NCBI RefSeq assembly: GCF_005886805.2
Contig: NZ_CP045429.1
Span: 3,070,501-3,134,500, forward strand
DNA length: 64,000 nucleotides
Origin: Pseudoalteromonas rubra
Lineage (GTDB): Bacteria; Pseudomonadota; Gammaproteobacteria; Enterobacterales; Alteromonadaceae
Reading direction: 5' to 3'
The notes under the pieces were generated by a model that was not told the DNA's origin, did not search any database, and saw only the letters and a list, made by a program, of their open reading frames with translations. Numbering within the stretch: the stretch's first letter is position 1; each line of letters starts with the position of its first letter. Position numbers and translations under genes: made by a program. Below, one piece after another: positions 57,379 through 64,000 of this stretch.

Positions 57379-58662
57379 TTGGACGACATATCAACCAGCG
57401 CCTTGTTTATTATTCTTGGCGTGCTTGTTCTGCTCTCGGGTTATTTTTCCAGTTCGGAAACCGGGATCATGTCTATTAACCGCTACCGACTGCGCCATTT
57501 GGTAAAAGAAAAACACAAGTCGGCACAGCGCGTAGACGAACTTCTGAAGCGCCCAGACCGCTTAATTGGTCTGATCCTGATCGGTAATAACCTTGTTAAC
57601 ATCGCTGCTTCTGCGGTTGCCACTGTATTGGGTATGCGCCTGCTGGGCGACGCTGGTATTGTTGTTGCCACCTTTGCATTGACTCTGGTTATCTTGATCT
57701 TCGCTGAAGTCACGCCTAAAACGCTGGCAGCGCTATACCCAGAGAAAATCGCATTCCCAAGCTCTGTGATTCTGAAAATTCTGCTAAAAATACTCTTCCC
57801 TGTGGTTGTTACAGTGAACTGGATCACCAATGGTATGTTAAAGCTCATTGGCGTATCGCCGGAACAAATAGAAGAACATAGTCTGAGTAAAGAAGAACTC
57901 AAAACAGTATTAAATGAGTCCGGTGCCATGTTGCCAACCAATCACCAGGACATGATGACTTCTATTCTGGACTTAGATCACGTTACGGTTGAAGACATTA
58001 TGATCCCACGCAGTGAGATCAATGCCATCGACATCAATGACGACTGGAAAGACATTTCTAAACAGCTGACCAATGCGCAACACACTCGGGTGCTGCTATA
58101 TCGGGACCAAATTGATGATGCTGTTGGCTTTATTCACTCACGTGATGCATTACGCTTGTTGACCAAAGAGCAGTTTGATAAACCGTCGCTGTTGCGTGCT
58201 GTACGAGAAATCTACTACATCCCGGAAAGTACCTCACTGAATACTCAACTTTTGAAGTTTCAGCAAAATAAAGAGCGTATCGGTCTGGTGGTTGACGAGT
58301 ACGGTGACATTCAGGGCCTGGTGACACTGGAAGACATCCTCGAAGAGGTTGTGGGTGACTTTACCACAACTAAAACACCTGCCCCAAGTGACGAAGTCGA
58401 TGTACAGAACGATGGCTCGGTCGTGGTTGACGGTGGTGCCAATGTGCGTGACCTCAATAAAGAAATGCACTGGCATTTGCCAACAGAGGGGCCTAAAACA
58501 CTCAGCGGTCTGATTGTTGAACACCTTGAAGATATTCCTCAGACTCAGCTTGGTCTGAAGATAGCAGGCTACCCAATGGAAGTGGTCGAAATTAAGGAAA
58601 ACATGATCAAGGTGGTCAAGGTTTATCCCCAAAAGAAAAGTAAATCTGTCATCGCTGAATAA
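57379..58662 (+). CDS. yfjD: CNNM/CorC-family membrane protein YfjD (CorB-like)
   Basis: 427-aa protein with an N-terminal CNNM transmembrane domain (1-190), a CBS pair and a C-terminal transporter-associated (CorC_HlyC) domain. The start is a TTG at 57379 with AAAGGGA 8 bp upstream; the N-terminus DDISTSALFIILGVLVLLSG then aligns with E. coli YfjD. Further matches are SSETGIMSINRYRLRHL, VLIFAEVTPKTLAALYPEK, IMIPRSEINAIDINDDWKDI and VVDEYGDIQGLVTLEDILEE. CNNM/CorB proteins are linked to Mg2+ export and homeostasis. A strong terminator follows. Confidence 0.93.
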   Translation: MDDISTSALFIILGVLVLLSGYFSSSETGIMSINRYRLRHLVKEKHKSAQRVDELLKRPDRLIGLILIGNNLVNIAASAVATVLGMRLLGDAGIVVATFALTLVILIFAEVTPKTLAALYPEKIAFPSSVILKILLKILFPVVVTVNWITNGMLKLIGVSPEQIEEHSLSKEELKTVLNESGAMLPTNHQDMMTSILDLDHVTVEDIMIPRSEINAIDINDDWKDISKQLTNAQHTRVLLYRDQIDDAVGFIHSRDALRLLTKEQFDKPSLLRAVREIYYIPESTSLNTQLLKFQQNKERIGLVVDEYGDIQGLVTLEDILEEVVGDFTTTKTPAPSDEVDVQNDGSVVVDGGANVRDLNKEMHWHLPTEGPKTLSGLIVEHLEDIPQTQLGLKIAGYPMEVVEIKENMIKVVKVYPQKKSKSVIAE

Positions 58663-58663
58663 T

Positions 58664-58691
58664 AAAAAAAGCCGCAATAGCGGCTTTTTTT
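58664..58691 (+). terminator. Rho-independent terminator of yfjD
   Basis: An A-run, GCCGC (58671-58675), loop AATA, GCGGC (58680-58684) and a T-run to 58691. It begins 2 bp past the yfjD stop. Confidence 0.9.
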
Positions 58692-58724
58692 ATGTCCTAT
58701 TTTTGATTACTAGGAAAACGCATG

Positions 58725-59333
58725 TTAAGAAAACAAACGTTCAAACCAGTTCTTATCTAAGTCTGCTTCGCAGCGCTTGAGCTGAGCGCCATACCGCGAA
58801 GCCCGATGCTTCACTTTATTCGCCACTTGCATCAGCCACTTTTTCTTTTTGTAAGTGCCACGACGATAACCGCCCCACCCTTCATGATAGTTGAGATACT
58901 GTGCATAAGCGTCCCACTTGGAAACGCCATTAATTTTATGCGTTTTATAAACAAACCAGCCCATGAAGTCGATGGCGTCCTCAAAGTCGTCGCGATCTGC
59001 ACCTGAGTTGCCGGTTTCACGAATATAGTCGCTCCAGGTGAGTGTTTTTGCTTGAGAATAGCCATAAGCACTGCTGGCACGACCGATGGGGATCACCCAT
59101 AGAAAGTATTCCATTGGCGGTGCAGCATCATGTCTGAAGGAGCTTTCCTGATACATCATGCTCATCAACACATGTTTGGGCGATCCCCACTTTTCTTGTG
59201 CGTCTTTTGCATCAAAATACCAGTCGTCTTTTTCCTCAAAAATCTTACAAATATCATTCGGCTGCTTCGGAGGTGCCGTCGCACAGCCGGTTAGTGCAGC
59301 CAACAAAGGTAATAAAATTATTTTTTTTCTCAT
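58725..59333 (-). CDS. SLT-type lytic transglycosylase lipoprotein
   Basis: 202 aa from the ATG at 59333. A longer frame upstream only adds a charged N-terminus before the signal peptide. The lipobox is LTGC (KKIILLPLLAALTGCATAPP), giving a lipid-modified Cys near residue 16. The catalytic domain has the SLT Glu-Ser pair in MMYQESSFRHDAAPP. It also has SSAYGYSQAKTLTWSDYIRE (equivalent to GLMQ) and YAQYLNYHEGWGGYRRGTY near the end. It cleaves peptidoglycan glycan strands from the outer membrane by inference. It is an orphan gene, convergent with yfjD. Confidence 0.87.
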   Translation of the reverse strand: MRKKIILLPLLAALTGCATAPPKQPNDICKIFEEKDDWYFDAKDAQEKWGSPKHVLMSMMYQESSFRHDAAPPMEYFLWVIPIGRASSAYGYSQAKTLTWSDYIRETGNSGADRDDFEDAIDFMGWFVYKTHKINGVSKWDAYAQYLNYHEGWGGYRRGTYKKKKWLMQVANKVKHRASRYGAQLKRCEADLDKNWFERLFS

Positions 59334-59425
59334 TTTTTTATGAACTCGTTGAACTTTTCTAAATTGTGCCGGTCTTACTCTCTGAATGCAGCAGTTTAGC
59401 ATTGTTTCATCCCTGAAATTTATTT

Positions 59426-59451
59426 ACGCAGCCTCTCGGCTGCGTTTTTTT
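59426..59451 (+). terminator. Hairpin with T-run overlapping the gshA stop
   Basis: ACGCAGCC (59426-59433), loop TCTC, GGCTGCGT (59438-59445) and a T-run to 59451. The T-run is on the plus strand, although no plus-strand gene lies within 750 bp upstream. On the gshA strand the hairpin is followed only by AAATAAATTT. Confidence 0.6.
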
Positions 59452-61027
59452 ATGCCCTAGAAAAATAATCCCGCAAAAACGCATTAAACGACACGCTATC
59501 GGCGGTAACTACGTCTTGTTCATCTAAAAATGACTGCGTACTCATGGTATCCAGCTTCTCAGCCCCAAAAGTCTGATAGTCATCCGCTGCATGGCTATGC
59601 TTGTATCGCTTTGCCAGCGACAACGCAAGTTCACCGCTGTCCTGATCCTGCTCAACCAGACTCGCAATAATACGGCCTGAGAACGTCAGCTCTGGCTGGG
59701 CTACCCAGGTATGCAACTTAGCAATCACCGGGGCATAGCGCTGTGAACCATGCGCTTCATCCATTAAAGCGGCCACTGCGCTCAATTGTGCAAAAATATC
59801 CTCACCCCATTGCTGTAGCGAGCATGCTTCACCATTTCGCTGTAACATGACCTGCGGATTTCGCCCTTCATTAATCACTTGTTGTAAGTTTGCGTCACAA
59901 GTTTGCTGCTCGTCCCAGCTCAACTCAGGAGAATCTTGAAGTAAACAGTAACTGAGGAAGACATCCAGGAATAGGATCTGGTCAAGGTCTATGCCCGTTT
60001 CGCTGAATGGATTCACATCCAGCGCTCGGATCTCAACGTATTCGATCCCCCCGCGGCTTAATGCCTGAGTTGGCGTTTCACCGGAGCGGCCGTTACGTTT
60101 TGGTCGGATAGGTGAGTAGAATTCGTTCTCAATCTGCAGAATATTCTTATTAAGCTGTTTAGGCGTTTCATGCTGATAATCCGGGATATGATCATATAAA
60201 TCTGAGCGACAACGGATCGCTTTTTGCAGACCGGTAATATACTCGTCCAGACTATTATAAGTAACACGCAGCGAGGACTGCGCACTGTTGGTGTAGCCCA
60301 AATCGCCGAGCCTCAGCGCCGTGCCGTGTTCCAGATACAATGTACCTTGTCCCAACTCCTTGAAAGGCAATTGGCTGTTTTTCCCTTGCAAAAACGAGCT
60401 GCATAAAGCTGGTGACGCGCCAAATAAATAGCTAATAAGCCATAACTCACGCTTAAAATTACGGATCAGGCCGAGGTATTGGGCCGATATGAAATCCTGC
60501 AAAGAACCTGAATCACCTTCTAACTGTTGCAAACTCTGCCATAAGCTATCCGGAAAGGAAATATTGAAATGCACACCCGCAATGGCCTGCATCATACTTC
60601 CGTAACGATTTTTAAGACCTTCCCGGTATAGAGTTTTCATTCGGCCAATATTAGACTGGCCAAACTGAGCCAATACGATGTCGTCTTCTTGTTTGATGTA
60701 GCATGGCATGCTCATTGGCCATAACAGTTCATCGCCCATATGGCTTAGGGTATACTTTTGCAGATCTTTTAACTGAGCGAGTGTTTCTTCGGGAGATTCA
60801 CTCACCGGCGTTATGAATTCTAATAAAGACTCGGAAAAATCAGTTGTGATTGCACCATGGGTCAAAGCATGACCAGCGCCCTTTGGGTGGGGTGTCTTTG
60901 CTATCTCTCCGGATGACTTAATTCTCAGCGCTTCCCGTTCAATCCCGCGCTTAATACCACGCAAAGACTTCAGATGTGCCGGTGTCGCAAGCGCTTTTAA
61001 CTTGCCTTGTAAATTTAATTTGTTCAA
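59450..61027 (-). CDS. gshA: Glutamate-cysteine ligase
   Basis: First and rate-limiting enzyme of glutathione synthesis, E. coli-type (525 aa; E. coli is 518). LRGIKRGIEREALRIKSSGE, GHALTHGAITTDFSESLLEF and ITPVSESPEE cover the N-terminal active-site region. RYGSMMQAIAGVHFNISFPD, LRVTYNSLDEYITGLQKAI and YVEIRALDVNPFSETGID follow. It supplies glutathione used by enzymes such as YghU in this window. It is 400 bp from any other gene on its strand except the transglycosylase gene, 116 bp downstream. Confidence 0.97.
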   Translation of the reverse strand: MNKLNLQGKLKALATPAHLKSLRGIKRGIEREALRIKSSGEIAKTPHPKGAGHALTHGAITTDFSESLLEFITPVSESPEETLAQLKDLQKYTLSHMGDELLWPMSMPCYIKQEDDIVLAQFGQSNIGRMKTLYREGLKNRYGSMMQAIAGVHFNISFPDSLWQSLQQLEGDSGSLQDFISAQYLGLIRNFKRELWLISYLFGASPALCSSFLQGKNSQLPFKELGQGTLYLEHGTALRLGDLGYTNSAQSSLRVTYNSLDEYITGLQKAIRCRSDLYDHIPDYQHETPKQLNKNILQIENEFYSPIRPKRNGRSGETPTQALSRGGIEYVEIRALDVNPFSETGIDLDQILFLDVFLSYCLLQDSPELSWDEQQTCDANLQQVINEGRNPQVMLQRNGEACSLQQWGEDIFAQLSAVAALMDEAHGSQRYAPVIAKLHTWVAQPELTFSGRIIASLVEQDQDSGELALSLAKRYKHSHAADDYQTFGAEKLDTMSTQSFLDEQDVVTADSVSFNAFLRDYFSRA

Positions 61028-61098
61028 AAACTAATACCTCGAAGCCCGGTGCTCAGTAATACACAATGCTACTGTCAATTGGGGCAAATTACGAATAC

Positions 61099-62034
61099 TC
61101 AAGCGGTGATGATCACTTTGCCACAATGAATACCCTGTTCCACGTACTCATGTGCCTGCTGAATGTCGTGTAATTCAAAACTCTGATCAACCACCACCTT
61201 TATCTGGCCAGCTTGTTCTGCATCATACAACCGGGTCAGTTGCGCCTGATCTGCTTCAACCAGTATTCCGCGCCCTGAAACCTGTTGCGCCCGGGCAGTT
61301 TCTAGTACCTGATCTTTGGTGACTGTTGGCACAGTGACTAATTCAGAGCCCACCTGCAGGTTTTTAGTCATACGCTGGCCAAACTCTCCCCCTACCAGAT
61401 CTATCAGGATCCCTTTTCGGGGCTGTGCCAAATAATCCGTAGGCGTGATAGCATGTATATCCAACGCTGCAAACAGCGCATGCTCAATACGACGGCTCAC
61501 CGCAATAGCCTCGAAGCCGCGCAACTTGGCGACTTGCAACACAAGATGACCAACACCGCCTGTTGCAGCATTGACATACACAGGCCGGCCGTCAGGTTCG
61601 AATTCGGCCAGAGCCTGCCATGCAGTCAGCCCTGCCAAACACAGACCGGCCAAACTCGCATCCGCTTTCTGATTAACCTTAATTAACTCGCTGGCTTTGG
61701 CATAAGTATAGGTTGCATAACAACCAGGGTGTGCGGCGAAGCCAACCATACCTATTACCCGATCACCGGGGTGCAAGTCGGTCACATCGTCGCCAACCTG
61801 CACAACTTCACCCAGCACATCGTAGCCTAAGGGTAAGAAGGCGTCGGCGGGTTTTCCGGCTGCTACATAGCCCAGACCACTGCGTGTTTTGATATCGATA
61901 GGATTAACAGACGTTGAAATAACTTTGATTAGCACCTGCTGATTATCAGGTGATGTCAGCGGCAGCTCCTGAGCGCACAGTTCAGTGCTGCCACCAAATT
62001 GAAAGATGCCATACTGGCGAAAGTACTTTTCCAT
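61099..62034 (-). CDS. Medium-chain NADPH:quinone oxidoreductase-like protein
   Basis: 311-aa MDR-superfamily enzyme of the zeta-crystallin/QOR type. The GroES-like N-terminal domain spans about 1-125 (LIKVISTSVNPIDIKTRSGL; LPLGYDVLGEVVQVGDDV; HPGDRVIGMVGF). The Rossmann domain has VYVNAATGGVGHLVLQVAKL. It ends in HEYVEQGIHCGKVIITA. The cysteines needed for structural and catalytic zinc are absent, so it should be zinc-independent. The substrate is unknown. It is a lone gene between gshA and clpB on the same strand. Confidence 0.9.
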   Translation of the reverse strand: MEKYFRQYGIFQFGGSTELCAQELPLTSPDNQQVLIKVISTSVNPIDIKTRSGLGYVAAGKPADAFLPLGYDVLGEVVQVGDDVTDLHPGDRVIGMVGFAAHPGCYATYTYAKASELIKVNQKADASLAGLCLAGLTAWQALAEFEPDGRPVYVNAATGGVGHLVLQVAKLRGFEAIAVSRRIEHALFAALDIHAITPTDYLAQPRKGILIDLVGGEFGQRMTKNLQVGSELVTVPTVTKDQVLETARAQQVSGRGILVEADQAQLTRLYDAEQAGQIKVVVDQSFELHDIQQAHEYVEQGIHCGKVIITA

Positions 62035-62120
62035 GGAAAATGCAGGTTTAGGTGCTGGTAAGATACTCTAACATATAGCAGGAAAAGCCCCAACCTCAGC
62101 ACGTTGAAATTAGGAAACAG

Positions 62121-62143
62121 ACGGGCAGCTCGGCGCTGCCCGT
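62121..62143 (-). terminator. Terminator of clpB
   Basis: ACGGGCAGC (62121-62129), loop TCGGC, GCTGCCCGT (62135-62143); on the minus strand it runs into TCTGTTTCC. It lies 11 bp past the clpB stop. Confidence 0.75.
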
Positions 62144-62153
62144 TGCATGATCC

Positions 62154-64000
62154 TTAACGCGTAAATACAATGTCGTCCGCATTTACATCCACTTTAATCA
62201 CGTCGCCAGCGTCAAAGTCCCCTTGTAATAACTGCTGTGCCAGCGGGTTCTCAATATAGTGCTGCACTGCCCGTTTGAGGGGGCGCGCACCGTATACAGG
62301 GTCAAAGCCACTGGCTGCTATTTTATCCAGTGCGGCATCGGTCAGTTCAAAACCAAACCCTTTTTCATGCAAACGTTGACGCAATTTCGCCAGCTGAATA
62401 TCTGCAATTTGCTTGATATGTTCATTAATCAACGGGTGGAACACCACAGTTTCATCAATCCGGTTTATAAACTCAGGCCTGAACTGAGTAACCAGTACAT
62501 CCATAACACGCTGTTTCAGCGTTGCATAATCATTGCTGCCAGCCTGCTCCTGGATCACATCAGAGCCCAGATTAGAGGTCATAATAATCACAGCATTTTT
62601 AAAATCAACGGTGCGGCCCTGACCATCCGTCAAACGCCCATCGTCCAGCACCTGAAGCAAAATGTTAAAGACATCCGGGTGCGCCTTCTCCACTTCATCA
62701 AGCAATATCACAGAGTAAGGTCGACGGCGAACCGCTTCGGTCAGATAACCGCCCTCTTCATATCCGACATATCCTGGGGGTGCCCCCACCAGCCGTGCGA
62801 CTGAGTGTTTTTCCATGAACTCTGACATATCAATGCGCACCATGGCATCTTCGGTATCAAACATAAAGCCTGCCAGCGCTTTGGTCAGCTCAGTCTTACC
62901 TACCCCGGTTGGGCCCAGGAATAAGAATGACCCAATCGGTCGATTCGGATCGGCCAAACCCGCACGAGAGCGGCGAATGGCATTGGCCACTGCGCTCACG
63001 GCTTCATCCTGACCAATGACCTTTTTATGTAGTTCATCTTCCATCTGCAATAACTTATCACGCTCTCCCTGAAGCATCTTAGCCACCGGAATGCCAGTCC
63101 AGCGCGATAAAATTTCTGCAATTTCATCTTCTCCGACTTGGTTTTTCAGCAGGCTCATTTCCTGCATTTCTGCCTGAGATGCCAGGTCAAGTTTACGCTC
63201 TAATTCAGGAATACGACCATACTGGAGCTCTGACATACGTTGTAAATCACCGGCACGACGTGCGACCTCCAGATCAAGCCTTGCTTGCTCAAGTTCGGCT
63301 TTAATCACCTGCGTGCCCTGCAACGACGCTTTTTCCGCATTCCAGACTTCATCCAGCTCACGGTACTCCGTTTCGAGCTGCTGGATCAGTGCCTGCATTT
63401 CACTTCGTCGCTTCTGACTGGCTTCGTCTTTTTCTTTCGCCAGCGCATTGTCTTCTAATTTTAACTGGATAATACGACGCTCCAGCTTATCCAATTGCTC
63501 TGGCTTAGAATCAATCTGCAAGCGAATTGACGAGCCAGCTTCATCAATCAAGTCAATCGCTTTATCTGGCAGTTGTCTGTCACTGATGTAACGATGCGAC
63601 AACTGCGCAGCGGCCACAATCGCAGGATCGGTAATATCCACAGAGTGGTGCAGTTCATAACGTTCTTTTAAGCCACGTAAAATAGCAATGGTGTCTTCCA
63701 CGCTGGGCTCTGCGACAAACACTTTCTGGAAACGTCGCTCCAACGCGGCGTCTTTTTCAATATACTGACGATACTCATCCAGCGTTGTAGCACCGACACA
63801 GTGCAACTCACCTCGTGCCAGTGCGGGTTTAAGCATATTGCCCGCATCCATGGCACCATCCGTTTTTCCTGCCCCCACCATGGTGTGAATTTCATCGATA
63901 AACAGGATCACCCGGCCTTCTTCTTTGCCCAGCTCATTGAGGACCGACTTAAGGCGCTCTTCAAACTCACCGCGATACTTAGCGCCGGCAACCAGTGCCC
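62154..64000 (-). CDS. clpB: ATP-dependent chaperone ClpB, 5' end cut by window
   Basis: AAA+ disaggregase that works with DnaK to rescue aggregated proteins. About 615 C-terminal residues are present. The frame continues unbroken to base 64000 ([20 protein letters not shown] upstream of [15 protein letters not shown]). The N-domain and NBD1 Walker A lie outside. Seen are NBD1 Walker B, the coiled-coil middle domain ([40 protein letters not shown]), NBD2 Walker [13 protein letters not shown], Walker [12 protein letters not shown], sensor EFINRIDE and the C-terminal domain. The middle domain separates it from ClpA. No sigma-32 promoter can be checked because the 5' end is missing. Confidence 0.97.
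   Translation of the reverse strand, partial: ALVAGAKYRGEFEERLKSVLNELGKEEGRVILFIDEIHTMVGAGKTDGAMDAGNMLKPALARGELHCVGATTLDEYRQYIEKDAALERRFQKVFVAEPSVEDTIAILRGLKERYELHHSVDITDPAIVAAAQLSHRYISDRQLPDKAIDLIDEAGSSIRLQIDSKPEQLDKLERRIIQLKLEDNALAKEKDEASQKRRSEMQALIQQLETEYRELDEVWNAEKASLQGTQVIKAELEQARLDLEVARRAGDLQRMSELQYGRIPELERKLDLASQAEMQEMSLLKNQVGEDEIAEILSRWTGIPVAKMLQGERDKLLQMEDELHKKVIGQDEAVSAVANAIRRSRAGLADPNRPIGSFLFLGPTGVGKTELTKALAGFMFDTEDAMVRIDMSEFMEKHSVARLVGAPPGYVGYEEGGYLTEAVRRRPYSVILLDEVEKAHPDVFNILLQVLDDGRLTDGQGRTVDFKNAVIIMTSNLGSDVIQEQAGSNDYATLKQRVMDVLVTQFRPEFINRIDETVVFHPLINEHIKQIADIQLAKLRQRLHEKGFGFELTDAALDKIAASGFDPVYGARPLKRAVQHYIENPLAQQLLQGDFDAGDVIKVDVNADDIVFTR

Noticed and set aside
1..64000. tRNA, rRNA, CRISPR arrays, riboswitch aptamers, insertion sequences, prophage genes
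   Set aside because: Looked for by eye through the gaps; none had supporting sequence. A tRNAscan/Rfam search would be decisive and was not possible.

Overview
The window is chromosomal backbone from a marine gammaproteobacterium of the order Alteromonadales. Pseudoalteromonas or a close relative fits best. The evidence is the gene set and order (lepB-lepA-rseCBA-rpoE next to nadB; rpsP-rimM-trmD-rplS; convergent pheA/tyrA; ffh-ypjD-yfjD), the high similarity of FadR, YghU, YebG, YfjD and SodA to enterobacterial/Shewanella-type proteins, a secreted multi-modular GH18 chitinase, TonB-dependent receptors, and a short dispersed repeat with ATACCAATT ends. The genus is an inference. Both edges cut genes: lepB on the left loses its 3' end, and clpB on the right loses its 5' end. 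I saw no tRNA, rRNA, CRISPR array, transposase or prophage gene.

1-7.6 kb: leader peptidase and LepA, then the sigma-E operon rpoE-rseA-rseB-rseC, which has a near-consensus sigma-E promoter in front of it. Divergent nadB follows, then the sdhE-ygfX pair. 7.7-13.8 kb: ygfZ, a SlyD-like FKBP, small membrane and outer-membrane proteins (DUF481), a DUF440 protein, a crotonase, an lrgA/lrgB pair and an MscS channel. 13.9-20 kb: the GH18 chitinase, an unknown secreted protein behind a Fur-like box, YghU glutathione transferase, and a small helical-repeat gene plus Mn-superoxide dismutase behind a second Fur-like box.

20-31.3 kb: aroC, prmB, smrB, a two-receiver response regulator, and a tiny two-gene unit (103-aa secreted protein and 41-aa membrane peptide) behind a sigma-54-like element. 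Then a 2-Cys peroxiredoxin, fadR, and a methyltransferase divergent from a MerR regulator with a classical 19-bp-spacer operator. After these come a DUF418 membrane protein, an AraC regulator, a Nudix hydrolase and dsbB. 31.3-36 kb: a 52-aa Cys-containing peptide gene with a TPQIGGG leader-like motif, so short that ordinary gene calling can miss it. It is divergent from a TonB-dependent receptor and a periplasmic solute-binding-like protein. A ComEA-like protein and LexA-boxed yebG follow.

36-48.8 kb: an aromatic/aspartate aminotransferase, a GAF protein, a CrsR/CrsA (HsbR/HsbA)-like partner-switching pair, yciH, a Cache-PAS-GGDEF-EAL protein, pheA behind a complete phenylalanine attenuator with its own leader peptide, tyrA, and the rpsP-rimM-trmD-rplS operon. 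49-55 kb: a haem-uptake island, with a TonB-dependent receptor divergent from hmuTUV-hugZ and a Fur box in the shared promoter region. 55-64 kb: ffh, ypjD, yfjD, a lytic transglycosylase lipoprotein, gshA, a medium-chain oxidoreductase and clpB.

The items I would follow first are the 52-aa peptide with its neighbouring receptor, the sigma-54-like two-peptide unit, the Fur-boxed unknown secreted protein, and the repeat element that abuts stop codons at two loci.
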